58,231 bases of DNA from Halorussus litoreus (GCF_003382685.1 NZ_QLVG01000045.1:1-58231), one strand, 5' to 3'. Shown: positions 8,343 to 16,850, counted from the stretch's first letter. Translations and numbers: made by a program. Notes: generated by a model not told the origin, from the sequence alone.

Positions 8343-8353
8343 GGGCTTTTAGC
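8343..8353 (+). promoter_or_regulatory. Probable TATA region for tuf
   Basis: GGCTTTTAGCG about 40-50 bases before the ATG at 8393 is the only AT-rich hexamer in the gap. It would give a short leader of roughly 15-20 bases. Confidence 0.45.
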
Positions 8354-8392
8354 GCTCGGGACCGTCCACTACGACTGACGGGGTGGGAACCA

Positions 8393-9664
8393 ATGGCAGA
8401 GACAAACAAACCGCACCAGAACCTGGCCATCATCGGCCACGTGGATCACGGCAAGTCGACGCTCGTCGGGCGACTCCTCTACGAGACGGGGAGTATCCCG
8501 GAGCACATCATCGAACAGCACCGCGAGGAAGCCGAGGAGAAGGGCAAGGGCGGCTTCGAGTTCGCCTACGTCATGGACAACCTCGCCGAGGAGCGCGAGC
8601 GCGGGGTCACTATCGACATCGCGCACCAGGAGTTCCAGACCGACGAGTACTACTTTACCATCGTGGACACGCCCGGCCACCGTGACTTCGTGAAGAACAT
8701 GATCACGGGGGCCTCGCAGGCCGACAACGCGGTGCTGGTCGTGGCCGCCGACGACGGCGTCGCCCCGCAGACCCAGGAACACGTGTTCCTCGCGCGGACG
8801 CTGGGCATCAACGAGCTCATCGTCGCGGTCAACAAGATGGACGCGGTTGATTACAAAGAAAATCGCTACAAGGAGGTCGTGGAAGAAGTCAAGGATCTGC
8901 TCGATCAAGTGCAGTTCGACACCGCCGACGCGAGCTTCATTCCGATCTCGGCGCTGGAGGGCGACAACGTCGTCGAGCGTAGCGACGACATGCCGTGGTA
9001 CGACGGCGAACTCGTGCTGGAGGCGCTCAATGGACTACAGGAGCCCGAGCCGCCGACCGACGCGCCGCTCCGGCTGCCGATCCAGGACGTGTACACCATC
9101 TCGGGCATCGGGACGGTGCCAGTCGGCCGCGTCGAGACGGGGATGTTGAACACGGGCGACAACGTCTCCTTCCAGCCCAGCGACGTAGGCGGGGAGGTCA
9201 AGACCATCGAGATGCACCACGAGGAGGTGCCCGAAGCGGGACCGGGAGACAACGTCGGGTTCAACGTCCGCGGCATCGGCAAGGACGACGTGCATCGCGG
9301 TGACGTCTGCGGCCCGGCCGACGATCCGCCGAGCGTCGCCGAGACGTTCACGGCCCAGATCGTCGTGATGCAACACCCGTCGGTCATCACCGACGGCTAC
9401 ACCCCGGTGTTCCACGCTCACACCGCGCAGGTCGCGTGTACCATCGAGTCCATCGACCAGAAGATCGACGCCTCGTCGGGCGAGGTCGAAGAGGAGAATC
9501 CGGACTTCATCAAGTCCGGCGACGCCGCGGTCATCACGGTCAGGCCCCAGAAGCCTCTCTCCATCGAACCGGCGTCGGAGATCCCGGAACTCGGGAGCTT
9601 CGCCATCCGCGACATGGGCCAGACCATCGCCGCAGGACGCGTGCTGGACGTGACCGAGCGGTGA
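8393..9664 (+). CDS. tuf: Translation elongation factor EF-1 alpha (aEF1A)
   Basis: This GTPase brings aminoacyl-tRNA to the ribosomal A site. The 423-residue protein begins [23 protein letters not shown] with the P-loop at 15-23. It has [12 protein letters not shown] (switch I), DTPGHRDF (G3), NKMD (G4) and SALEGDNV (G5), then the two beta-barrel domains ([22 protein letters not shown] and the C-terminal [10 protein letters not shown]). All functional motifs are intact. Haloarchaeal tuf usually sits with rpsL-rpsG-fusA and next to rpsJ; here neither a ribosomal protein gene nor a tRNA gene is adjacent. It could be the only copy moved elsewhere or a second copy. The upstream in-frame extension (MDSASVARP) is not conserved and was left out. 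Confidence 0.97.
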   Translation: MAETNKPHQNLAIIGHVDHGKSTLVGRLLYETGSIPEHIIEQHREEAEEKGKGGFEFAYVMDNLAEERERGVTIDIAHQEFQTDEYYFTIVDTPGHRDFVKNMITGASQADNAVLVVAADDGVAPQTQEHVFLARTLGINELIVAVNKMDAVDYKENRYKEVVEEVKDLLDQVQFDTADASFIPISALEGDNVVERSDDMPWYDGELVLEALNGLQEPEPPTDAPLRLPIQDVYTISGIGTVPVGRVETGMLNTGDNVSFQPSDVGGEVKTIEMHHEEVPEAGPGDNVGFNVRGIGKDDVHRGDVCGPADDPPSVAETFTAQIVVMQHPSVITDGYTPVFHAHTAQVACTIESIDQKIDASSGEVEEENPDFIKSGDAAVITVRPQKPLSIEPASEIPELGSFAIRDMGQTIAAGRVLDVTER

Positions 9665-9756
9665 TTTGGCGGCGCGCCGAGGGGTGATTCGGGCGTCGAA
9701 TCGAGGGGGAACCCGACACCGGACGTTTTTACTATCCTCGGCCCCTCACTAGGAAC

Positions 9757-9945
9757 ATGGGTTTTGGTAGCTACGACGAGTCCGAGCAGAAAGACCAGGA
9801 AAACGACTTCGACGAGGACGACGGCGTCACCGTCCACGAGAACACCCACGAGGGCAAGGTGTCGTTCGATTCGGACGCCTCGCAGGACGAACTCCTCGAC
9901 CAGCTCGAGGAGATCAAGGGCAGCGGCGAAGCCGAGGAGGAGTAG
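9757..9945 (+). CDS. Small acidic haloarchaeal protein (DUF5786-like)
   Basis: A 62-residue, extremely acidic protein starting MGFGSYDESEQKDQENDFDEDDG and ending in a Glu run. The MGFGSYDESEQ start is a well conserved haloarchaeal signature that I associate with DUF5786, though I cannot confirm the accession. Function is unknown. A TTTTTACTAT stretch near 9725-9734 is a plausible TATA box, placing the transcript start at or just before the ATG. It follows tuf after 92 bases but seems to have its own promoter. Confidence 0.85.
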   Translation: MGFGSYDESEQKDQENDFDEDDGVTVHENTHEGKVSFDSDASQDELLDQLEEIKGSGEAEEE

Positions 9946-10140
9946 GACGAGTCGGTAGCGGATGGGAACCGGGGTTCCGACGTTCTCCCTCGATTCAGCG
10001 ACGCCGGTAGCGCGGTCGGATGGAGGTTCGTCGTTCTATTTCTGACTGACTTCCAATCCAAGTTCTTGGTCATTTTTGTTATTCTACGCGGGTGAACTGG
10101 GGCTCTCGTTTCACCGGGTTTGCACTGGTTCCCAAAGACC

Positions 10141-10262
10141 ACCCGGCGCGCGTTTGGGCGCGGCGTGCGAACGCGCGCCGCGCCCTAGCGTGCGAGGGAC
10201 GAGCATCGCAGGGCGACGCCCGAGAAGCGCAGGAGGCTGGGGAGGACGAGGCGCGGGCGCGG
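10141..10262 (+). repeat. Dispersed intergenic repeat, copy A
   Basis: This copy starts ACCCGGCGCGCGTTTGGGCG and has the first hairpin with arms 10156-10169 and 10172-10185 (one T-G wobble, loop AA). It continues with the conserved blocks GCGAGGGACGAGCATCGCAG and GAGAAGCGCAGGAGGCTGGG. The tail beyond about 10262 has diverged from the other copies. The surrounding gap (9946-10456) holds no gene I can support. Confidence 0.85.
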
Positions 10263-10456
10263 TGCGGGGCAGTTGTGGCCTCTCGGAGGCTAGAGCAACG
10301 CTGTTGGAATCCTCAAAACGGATATTTTGCTATGCGAGATATAGAGGATGTAGTTAGCAAGATGTGACTCTACGCGGTTCACCCCTTACGGGGTGTCGCT
10401 CGCGTTTCGCCCGGGCTGCAACACATTTGAGGCGCCGGAAACCCAATGGTCGCCAA

Positions 10457-10990
10457 ATGCGGACTATCGTCCAGACGCTCCAACCGGACGTTCCCTACCG
10501 CGTGAGACAGCGGCTCGGCCCGTGGATTACCCGGTTTGCGCGAACTCTCGGGCAGCCCGAATACCGCCTTCGGGAGACCGAATACGTCGGCACCGTCCAG
10601 CAGCCGCTTGACGAGTTCACAACGGCGCTCAAAGAACACGGCTTCGAGTGGGATCCGCTGGCGTGGTATCACCAGCCGCCGGTCGGGTCGGAGCCAAACG
10701 GTAGCTGGACGTATCGACGGGGCTCGCTGGCCGACAGACAGATCCACGTCATCCTCATCGCCCACTCGGCGACGTATATCGACGTGTTCGCCCACGAGGA
10801 GTACAACTGGCTGCGACATCCGATCAAGCACCTCCGGCAGGTCGGCATCGAACGGAAAGCCGGGAGTCGAGAAATGCGGCGGTGGCTCAAGAGTCACGGC
10901 ATGGAGGTCGACGCCAAATCGCGTCCCCGGCGAAAGATTGCACACGCACTAACTGACCTCTACACAAACCTCGAGTCCGTCATCAAGTAG
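10457..10990 (+). CDS. Conserved haloarchaeal protein of unknown function (177 aa)
   Basis: The chosen ATG at 10457 gives MRTIVQTLQPDVPYRVRQRLGPW. The longer in-frame start at 10364 would add an Arg-rich, non-acidic leader and overlap the intergenic repeat flank. The body has TLGQPEYRLRETEYVGTV, a Trp/Tyr-rich centre (DPLAWYHQPPVGSEPNGSWTYR) and the motif HEEYNWLRHP, then a basic C-terminus. This organisation recurs in haloarchaeal hypothetical proteins I recall, but no function is known. There is no signal peptide or membrane segment. It is more basic and less acidic than its neighbours, which may suggest nucleic-acid contact. That is only a guess. Confidence 0.75.
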   Translation: MRTIVQTLQPDVPYRVRQRLGPWITRFARTLGQPEYRLRETEYVGTVQQPLDEFTTALKEHGFEWDPLAWYHQPPVGSEPNGSWTYRRGSLADRQIHVILIAHSATYIDVFAHEEYNWLRHPIKHLRQVGIERKAGSREMRRWLKSHGMEVDAKSRPRRKIAHALTDLYTNLESVIK

Positions 10991-11185
10991 CCGGGATACA
11001 ATCTATCGCTTCGAAGAAGAGTGGCGAACCGTACGCGGTGTGTTGCGGGAATTACCCTCGATGGCTTGGTGTTTGTACTCGCCCGCGCCGGGCCAACAAG
11101 TCGAGTCGAGGAAAGCCACATTCCGGAGAAGCATCTTTCGCCGGAAACCACGCCGGTTTTACACCCATCTACCCTACGAAGCGCC

Positions 11186-11902
11186 GTGAGGAACGTCACG
11201 GACAGAACCAGCAACCCGTTCGGAATGCGGCCGCCCTGCCCGGACGACGGTTCCAGCGGAAAGGTCCCCGCGGTCCACGGCTACGGCGACGCCAACGCCG
11301 ATTTCCACCTCGTCGGCGACCACCCCGGCGTTCACGGCGGCCGAGCGACCGGCGTGCCCTTCACCGGCAGCGTGGCGGGCGAGCGCCTCCAGCCGGTGCT
11401 GAACGAGGTCGGCCTGCTCGGTGACGCCTACAGCGACGAGCCCGCGGCCGCGAACCTGTTCGCGAGCTACCTCCACGCGTGCTGTCTGCCGGAGGACCGC
11501 CAGCCGACCGACCGCGAATACGACGACATGGAGCGCTTCTTCGACGCAGAACTGCGGGCCATCGCGGCCCACGTCCTCCTGCCGGTCGGCGAGCGCGCGA
11601 CCCGCCACGTACTCGGGACCTACGCCGCCCGCGAGGCGCTGCTCGACCGAGACGGGATGGCCACGCTCCACGCCGAGCACGTGCCCGGCCGCGGGTTTCT
11701 CGTCGTTCCGATTCGAGAGCCGAGCGAGTGGGACGAGAGGGGACGCTCGGGAAAGAGCGAGGGAAGCGAAGGGAGGGACTCGGAGCAGAGCGACCGCGAG
11801 CGACTGGTCGACTCACTGTCGGACCTGCTGGCGTCGGACTACCGCCAGACCGCCGACCTGAGCCGGTTCGTCGCGACCGACGACACCTACGAAGTTAGGT
11901 AG
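11186..11902 (+). CDS. Uracil-DNA glycosylase superfamily protein
   Basis: A 238-residue protein that I place in the uracil-DNA glycosylase superfamily (base excision repair). The supporting motif is the N-terminal GYGDANADFHLVGDHPGVHGG, with GVPFTGSVAGERL after it: the family strand and loop GDxPG followed by PFxGxxG. The C-terminal HVLLPVGERATRHVL would be the second conserved strand. The start is GTG at 11186 (MRNVTDRTSNPFGM), about 25 bases below the TATA-like TTTTAC at 11158, which makes a leaderless mRNA likely. The frame extends to 11021, but that sequence is not conserved. Residues about 175-205 are a Ser/Glu/Arg low-complexity loop. Whether it acts on uracil itself is not shown. Confidence 0.75.
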   Translation: MRNVTDRTSNPFGMRPPCPDDGSSGKVPAVHGYGDANADFHLVGDHPGVHGGRATGVPFTGSVAGERLQPVLNEVGLLGDAYSDEPAAANLFASYLHACCLPEDRQPTDREYDDMERFFDAELRAIAAHVLLPVGERATRHVLGTYAAREALLDRDGMATLHAEHVPGRGFLVVPIREPSEWDERGRSGKSEGSEGRDSEQSDRERLVDSLSDLLASDYRQTADLSRFVATDDTYEVR

Positions 11903-11916
11903 TCGTTCGCACGCAG

Positions 11917-12087
11917 TCACTCGTACGTGCGCCCGCCGGGAACGATCACGTCGAAGACGGACCGGAACGTGCCTACGACGAGGTCGAGCAGCAGTGGAAC
12001 GAGCGGCAGCACGACCAGAAGGCCGACGAGCGCGCCCACGGCCACCGCCGCGATTTCGAGCGGGGACGTGGGTTTCGGTATCGCCAT
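11917..12087 (-). CDS. Small membrane protein (56 aa)
   Basis: The ATG at 12087 opens MAIPKPTSPLEIAAVAVGALVGLLVVLPLVPLLLDLVVGTF, giving one long or two closely packed transmembrane segments followed by a short hydrophilic tail. The longer frame (from 12204) adds a Ser/Thr-rich stretch that looks non-coding. Function is unknown. It converges with the uracil-DNA glycosylase-like gene, with 14 bases between stops. Codon bias in the third position is normal for the genome, which supports a real gene, but the length keeps confidence moderate. Confidence 0.6.
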   Translation of the reverse strand: MAIPKPTSPLEIAAVAVGALVGLLVVLPLVPLLLDLVVGTFRSVFDVIVPGGRTYE

Positions 12088-12268
12088 GACCAGCGTAACG
12101 GTAGCATCCGTGAAAACGGTCGTGGTGGATTCGGCGGTTTGGGAGGATTCTGGGGCGTTAGGTGCTGCTTGACCCGTGGAGACTCGTCGAGAACTGCACA
12201 GCACCGCACCACAGAAACGCTACCGCACAGCACGGCACCGCACCGCGAACGATGGTATTTGTCGAGTG

Positions 12269-12535
12269 GAGCTAGCTACCGCTTGAGCCTCGGCGTGACC
12301 GCACCGCGACCGCAACAGCACCGCGACCGCAACAGCACCGCGACCGCAACAGCACCGCGACCGCAACAGCACCGCGACCGCAACAGCACCGCGACCGCAA
12401 CAGCACCGCGACCGCAACCGCCCCTCAGACCTCCCCAGCCTCGGTGGTCGCATAAAAGCGACCACCTCCCTCGCACGCTAGGGCGCGGCGCGTGACCGCG
12501 CCGCGCCCAAACGCGCGCCGGGTGGATGCCAAAGA
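12269..12535 (-). repeat. Dispersed intergenic repeat, copy B (with 17-base tandem array)
   Basis: Read on the minus strand this copy starts ACCCGGCGCGCGTTTGGGCG like copy A. It has a perfect 12-base hairpin (12481-12492 with 12497-12508) and a second perfect 9-base hairpin with loop TTTTAT (12443-12451 with 12458-12466). It ends in the shared tail ACGCCGAGGC, then CAAGCGGTAGCTAGCTC. The GCGGTGCTGT block has been amplified into the 17-base tandem array listed separately. Confidence 0.9.
12302..12418. repeat. 17-base tandem repeat, 7 units
   Basis: CACCGCGACCGCAACAG is repeated seven times head to tail with essentially no differences, the last unit being two bases short. There are no spacers, so this is a simple minisatellite and not a CRISPR array. 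It lies within repeat copy B. Confidence 0.97.
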
Positions 12536-12588
12536 TTTGAAACGAGAATATCGACGAACCGCCGAGAACCTCAAAATACGATTTCGCG

Positions 12589-12840
12589 CTACGACTCGAT
12601 CTCGAACTCCGCGCCGCAGTTCCCGCAGGCCATGCGCTCGGAGGGGAGCGCTCGCTGGGGCGTCACCAGCCCGCAGTCGTCACAGATGCCGTACAGGCGC
12701 TCGGTCGGGTCGAGACCGCCGACGAACTCCATCCGCACCCACGCGTCGGGGTTCCCCTCCTCGTAGATCTCGACGCCGCCGTCGGTACGTCGCCAGTTCA
12801 CCGGGTCGGCCTCGCGCTCGCGCGCGGCTCGTTCGCTCAT
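12589..12840 (-). CDS. Small zinc-ribbon protein (83 aa)
   Basis: MSERAAREREADPVNWRRTDGGVEIYEEGNPDAWVRMEF leads into a C-terminal zinc ribbon with CDDCG and CGNCG knuckles separated by about twenty residues. The protein is small, acidic and soluble and belongs to a type common in haloarchaea, where such ribbons often bind nucleic acid or partner proteins. Its function is unknown. The ATG at 12840 is preferred to 12873 because a TATA-like TTATG sits at 12871-12875, about 30 bases upstream, and would overlap the longer start. Divergent from the MBL-fold gene, with a shared regulatory gap of 146 bases. Confidence 0.8.
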   Translation of the reverse strand: MSERAAREREADPVNWRRTDGGVEIYEEGNPDAWVRMEFVGGLDPTERLYGICDDCGLVTPQRALPSERMACGNCGAEFEIES

Positions 12841-12986
12841 CGCGTTGGCGGAAGGCGTGTGAGACTCGAACATAAGCGTTCCGTGATAACGTTTACTCCA
12901 GTGTGAGTTAAACTCCGTTCGCGTCGCGATGCTGGCGAGAACCGCGAGAGGGAAAGCGACTTATCCGCCACGCGTCGAGTACGACC

Positions 12987-13970
12987 GTGAAGCGCATCCA
13001 GCTCGGGAACACCGTCTTCGAGGGGCGCAACGACGCGTATCTGTTCGGCGCGGACGGCGGGACCACCGCGCTGGTCGACACCGGCGTCGCCACCGACGAC
13101 GCTCGCGAGCAGCTCCGGGACGGGCTCGCCGAGCACGGTGTCTCGTTCGAGGACCTCGACGTCGTCTTGCTCACCCACTGGCACCACGATCACGCCGGGC
13201 TCGCCGGCGAAATCCAGCAGGCGGGCGACGCGCCGGTGTACGTCCACGAGGCCGACGCGCCGATGGTCGTAGACGACGGGCTGACCCACGCCGAGGAGAT
13301 CGACCAGCGCGACCTGTTCGAGCTGTGGGGCACCCCGAACGAGAAGGCCGCCGAACTGCTCGACTTCCTCGACCTCCACAGCGAGATCCAGGGCGACGCG
13401 CCGACCGTGGAGACGTTCGTCGACGGCGACCGCTTCGAAGTCGGGGACACGGAACTGACCGCGATCCATCTACCCGGCCACGCCGCGGGGCTCACCGGCT
13501 TCGCGTTCGACACGCCGGACGCTGATTCGTCACAGCGCGAACTCCTGACCGGGGACGCGCTCCTGCCGAAGTACACCCCGAACGTCGGCGGCGCAGACCC
13601 CCGCGTCGAGGACCCGCTGGGAACGTACCTCGACTCGCTCGCCCGCATCGTCGACGGCGGGTACGCCCGAGCGTGGCCGGGCCACCGCGACCCCATCGAC
13701 GACCCCGGGGCCCGAGCCGAGGAGATCATCGACCACCACCGCGAGCGCACCGAGCGCGTGCTCGACGTCCTCCGGGAGCGCGGCACCGCGGACCCGTGGA
13801 CCGTCAGCGGTGACCTGTTCGGCGATCTCGCGAACATCCACATCATGCACGGGCCGGGCGAGGCGTGGGCGCACCTCGACCACCTCGAACGCCACGGCGT
13901 CGTCGAGCGCGGCGCGGAGGGCTACGCGCTCGTGGACGACGACCCGGACCTCGACGCGCTGTTCGGATAG
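12987..13970 (+). CDS. MBL-fold metallo-hydrolase
   Basis: A 327-residue metallo-beta-lactamase fold hydrolase binding two metal ions. Motif 1 is THWHHDH (HxHxDH) near residue 63, later ligands are in HLPGHAAG and LTGDALL, and the last His is in WPGHRDP. A winged-helix-like C-terminal segment (DLFGDLANIHIMHGPGEAWAHLDHLERHGVVERG) follows, as in the LACTB2/glyoxalase-like branch. The substrate is unknown. Translation starts at GTG 12987, about 23-28 bases after ACTTATCC (12958-12965), so the transcript is probably leaderless. It stands alone on the plus strand. Confidence 0.9.
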   Translation: MKRIQLGNTVFEGRNDAYLFGADGGTTALVDTGVATDDAREQLRDGLAEHGVSFEDLDVVLLTHWHHDHAGLAGEIQQAGDAPVYVHEADAPMVVDDGLTHAEEIDQRDLFELWGTPNEKAAELLDFLDLHSEIQGDAPTVETFVDGDRFEVGDTELTAIHLPGHAAGLTGFAFDTPDADSSQRELLTGDALLPKYTPNVGGADPRVEDPLGTYLDSLARIVDGGYARAWPGHRDPIDDPGARAEEIIDHHRERTERVLDVLRERGTADPWTVSGDLFGDLANIHIMHGPGEAWAHLDHLERHGVVERGAEGYALVDDDPDLDALFG

Positions 13971-14092
13971 GTTCGCGGGGCGACCGCGTCTCGAATCGAG
14001 TCAGTGTGAGGTACTAACTCGATTCGATACCAACGTCGAGGTGACTCGACGCCACCCGGAATATATCACAGTCGTAATTGAAGAAATGAAAC

Positions 14093-14101
14093 CATTTATA
14101 A
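14093..14101 (+). promoter_or_regulatory. TATA box before the histidine kinase gene
   Basis: ATTTATAAG lies 12-20 bases before the ATG at 14113. It is the clearest AT-rich core element in the gap. The distance is slightly short, which may mean the true start is the second Met (14131, MASAHPRVLHV). Confidence 0.5.
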
Positions 14102-14112
14102 GGCGGCGGTGA

Positions 14113-15810
14113 ATGGCCGACGTACAGAGAATGGCGAGCGCGCATCCCCGCGTGTTGCACGTCGACGCCGACGCCGACTTCGCCGGAGTGGCGGCGAGGA
14201 CCCTCGACGGCGAGTACGACATGAACGTGACCACCGTCGACCGCGGGGAGGCGGCCCTAGAGGCCGTCGAGCGCGAGCAGTTCGACTGCGTCGTCAGCGA
14301 GTACGACCTGCCCGACGGGGACGGGCTCGAACTGCTCGACGCGCTCCGCGCAATCGACGCCGAGATTCCCTTCGTCCTGCTGACCGGAAAGGGGAGCGAA
14401 CGGGTCGCCAGCGACGCCATCTCGGCCGGCGTGGCCGACTACCTCCCGAAGAGCGATGGCGAGTCGACGGCAGGCGAGCGTGACCAGTTCGCGGTGCTGG
14501 CCGACGCCATCGACAACGCCATCGCGCGTCGCCAGAGCGAGCGACTCGCCGACCGCCAGACGACCGTGAACGAACTCCTCTGGGACGTGAGCCAGACGAT
14601 ACTCGGCGCGTCCTCACAGGAGGTCATCGAGCGAACCGTCTGCGAGCGACTCGCCGACTCGGAGCCGTACGTGTCCGCGTGGATCGGTAAGGTCGACGAG
14701 GACGCCCGCGCGGTTCGCCCGCAAGCCGTCGCCGGCATCGGCCGACGCTACCTCGGCCCGGTATTGCTCGACGACAACCGAGCGGGCCGCGACCGGGTGC
14801 CCGTCCGCGACGCGGCCGAGACGCGGTCGATCCAGATCGCGCAGGGACTCGACCCCGGTGAGTCGTTCCGAATGCAGGGCGGCGAGTCGTCCAGAATCGA
14901 AGGCGGAGAAGGGTTCGAAACCGACGGGGCGGTCGACGACGGCTACGCTGCCGCGGCGGTCCCGCTCGCGTACGGAACCCGCGACTACGGCGTGCTGAGC
15001 GTCTGGTCGGACGCCAGATACGCGTTCGGCGCGAACGAGCGCCGGGTGCTCTCGAAGTTCGGCGACTGCATCGCTTCCGCCATCGAATCGGTCCAGACCC
15101 ACGAGGAACTCGTCGGGCGCGAACAGCGACTCCAGGTGTTCAACCGGATACTGCGACACAACCTCCGCAACGACCTCAACGTGGTCATCGGACGCGCGGA
15201 GAACGTGATCGAAGAGTTCCCGCCGGCCGGGCGCGAGGCCGAGGTCATCAAGCAGAAGGCGAGCGACCTCATCGAGATCAGCGAGAAGGCCCGCGAGGTC
15301 GGCAAGACGCTCGACGGCGGTCCCCGAGCGACCGCCCAGATCGACGTCGTGGATTGCGTCGAGCGGACCTGTTCGGAGTTCCGCCAGTCGTGCTCGGACG
15401 CCGAAATCCTCATCGACACCCCCGACTCGGCGACGGTGTACGCGGACAAGACGCTGGGCGCGGCGATTAGCGAGGTCGTCGAGAACGCGGTCGAGCACAA
15501 CGACGACCCCACGGTGCGAGTGGGCGTCTCGACCAGCGACGACGGCGAGTGGGTCGACGTGACGGTGCTCGACGACGGTCCGGGCATCCCCGAGACCGAG
15601 CGTGAGGTACTCGCGGAGGGCGAGGAGACTTCGCTCCAGCACGGCAGCGGACTCGGCCTCTGGCTGACCAACTGGATCGTCGGCAAGTTCGGCGGCCAGG
15701 TGTCGTTCGACGACTACCGGACCGACGGCAGTGCGGTGACGATCCGACTCCGGCGCGCCACCGACGAAGACGCTTCACCTCGAAGCGTGTCAGTCCTCGA
15801 CCGGGAGTAG
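14113..15810 (+). CDS. Receiver-GAF-histidine kinase hybrid sensor
   Basis: A soluble 565-residue signalling protein. Residues 10-120 form a receiver domain (RVLHVDADADF, then FVLLTGKGS and DYLPK). Residues about 150-325 form a GAF-like sensor domain. Residues 335-550 form a haloarchaeal histidine kinase core with phospho-acceptor His in RILRHNLRNDLNVV, N box VVENAVEHND, G1 box LDDGPGIP and G2 box GSGLGLWLTN. In the receiver the residue aligned with the phosphoacceptor Asp is Glu63 (VVSEYDLP, where the family has SDYDMP), so the domain may be constitutively active-like or non-phosphorylated. No membrane segment is seen, so the signal is probably cytoplasmic. No partner regulator gene is adjacent. 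Confidence 0.92.
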   Translation: MADVQRMASAHPRVLHVDADADFAGVAARTLDGEYDMNVTTVDRGEAALEAVEREQFDCVVSEYDLPDGDGLELLDALRAIDAEIPFVLLTGKGSERVASDAISAGVADYLPKSDGESTAGERDQFAVLADAIDNAIARRQSERLADRQTTVNELLWDVSQTILGASSQEVIERTVCERLADSEPYVSAWIGKVDEDARAVRPQAVAGIGRRYLGPVLLDDNRAGRDRVPVRDAAETRSIQIAQGLDPGESFRMQGGESSRIEGGEGFETDGAVDDGYAAAAVPLAYGTRDYGVLSVWSDARYAFGANERRVLSKFGDCIASAIESVQTHEELVGREQRLQVFNRILRHNLRNDLNVVIGRAENVIEEFPPAGREAEVIKQKASDLIEISEKAREVGKTLDGGPRATAQIDVVDCVERTCSEFRQSCSDAEILIDTPDSATVYADKTLGAAISEVVENAVEHNDDPTVRVGVSTSDDGEWVDVTVLDDGPGIPETEREVLAEGEETSLQHGSGLGLWLTNWIVGKFGGQVSFDDYRTDGSAVTIRLRRATDEDASPRSVSVLDRE

Positions 15811-15865
15811 GTGACGGCTCGCGGGAACCCTCTGTGGAGGGCCATCTCGCCTCGACCAGTCCATC

Positions 15866-15925
15866 TTCTTCGACTGGTCCTTTTTCGACTGGTCCTTTTT
15901 CGACTGGTCCTTTTTCGAATGGTCC
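15866..15925 (+). repeat. 15-base tandem repeat (4 units), possible terminator of the kinase gene
   Basis: Four units of TTTTTCGACTGGTCC follow the kinase stop codon by 55 bases; the first and last are slightly different. Each carries a T tract, which is what archaeal RNA polymerase needs to terminate. An upstream GACCAGTCC can pair with the units. Confidence 0.85.
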
Positions 15926-15960
15926 ATATTGTCCCGATATGTCCGTTTGCTTTAGCGACA

Positions 15961-15969
15961 GATATATAT
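15961..15969 (+). promoter_or_regulatory. TATA box for the origin-side membrane protein
   Basis: GATATATAT sits 25-33 bases before the ATG at 15994 and is the best TATA box in this part of the window. Confidence 0.65.
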
Positions 15970-15993
15970 GGATAAAACCGCGAACACAACGGT

Positions 15994-16803
15994 ATGAGTA
16001 CGCAATCGGCCGGACCCCTCGAACGATTCAAGCAACAGGAGTACACCGGCGAGAATCGGTGCACGCCCTGTACGATCGTCAACGTCGTCATCGCTGCGGT
16101 TGGGAGCGCGGCCGCCGGCGTGGTACTCACCCCGGTCGGTGGCGGGGCGGTGTTCGCACTCTCGCTCGCCGCCATCTACTTCCGGGGGTATCTCGTGCCG
16201 GGAACGCCGACGCTCACGAAGCGGTACTTCCCAGACTGGGTGCTGGCGAAGTTCGACAAGCTGGAGGCCGAGCAAGTCGGGGTCGCCGAGGAGGAGCGCG
16301 AACCCGAGGAAGTGCTGGCGGACGCGGGCGCGGTCGAAGGCTGCGAGGGCGTCGACGACCTCTGTCTCACCGACTCGTTCCGCGAGTCGTGGTACGACCA
16401 CATGGACGCCATCGACCGGGACGGCTCCGAGAAGAGCGAGCTGAGCCACGTCCTCGATGTCGAGGAGGAGAAGCTCTCGTTCGAAGAACACGAGGAAGCG
16501 CTGGTCGCCGGTTACGACGAGGGACGGCTCGGCCAGTGGGAGTCCCGCGCCGCGCTGGTCGCGGACCTCGCCGCGGCGAAGGTGCTCGAAGAGCGGTACC
16601 CCGACTGGGACGCGCTGACGGTCACGAACCAGAGCCGCGTGCTGAGCGGCCTCCGCATCTTCCTCGAGACGTGTCCCGATTGTGGCGGCGACATCGCGAT
16701 GGAGCAGGACACCGTCGAGTCCTGCTGCCGGACGATGGACGTGGTCGCGGTGAGCTGCGCCGACTGCGACTCCCGGATTCTGGAAGTCGAGCACGGCCAG
16801 TAG
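15994..16803 (+). CDS. Membrane-anchored zinc-ribbon protein next to the origin (unknown function)
   Basis: A 269-residue protein with a short N-terminal segment containing a Cys pair (CTPC), two transmembrane helices (about 30-70: IVNVVIAAVGSAAAGVVLTPV and AVFALSLAAIYFRGYLVP) and a long acidic cytoplasmic domain. The C-terminus is a treble-clef-like ribbon: CPDCGGD, an SCC, then SCADCDSR. I do not know its role. Similar two-helix plus ribbon proteins occur in many haloarchaea. It is the last gene before the origin, 29 bases from the first recognition box, so an origin-linked role is possible but is only suggested by position. Confidence 0.8.
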   Translation: MSTQSAGPLERFKQQEYTGENRCTPCTIVNVVIAAVGSAAAGVVLTPVGGGAVFALSLAAIYFRGYLVPGTPTLTKRYFPDWVLAKFDKLEAEQVGVAEEEREPEEVLADAGAVEGCEGVDDLCLTDSFRESWYDHMDAIDRDGSEKSELSHVLDVEEEKLSFEEHEEALVAGYDEGRLGQWESRAALVADLAAAKVLEERYPDWDALTVTNQSRVLSGLRIFLETCPDCGGDIAMEQDTVESCCRTMDVVAVSCADCDSRILEVEHGQ

Positions 16804-16831
16804 GGCGCGCCTGAACGAACCTTCCGTCGTT

Positions 16832-16850
16832 ACCCCGCCGTTTCCGCTGT
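16832..16850 (-). other. Origin recognition box a
   Basis: On the minus strand ACAGCGGAAACGGCGGGGT, with full core and G string. It is the outermost box left of orc1 and points away from the others on this side. Confidence 0.85.

Noticed and set aside
6862..8352. A 496-residue plus-strand frame over the MFS gene
   Set aside because: Arg/Gly-rich off-frame translation of the transporter gene, with no conserved motif.
10076..10367. Two overlapping frames of about 90 residues across repeat copy A
   Set aside because: They arise from the repeat itself; the same Glu/Ala-rich words appear in frames over copies C and D.
12302..12418. Regular 17-base repeats resembling a CRISPR array
   Set aside because: The units abut with no spacers and no cas gene is near; it is a simple tandem repeat inside dispersed repeat copy B.
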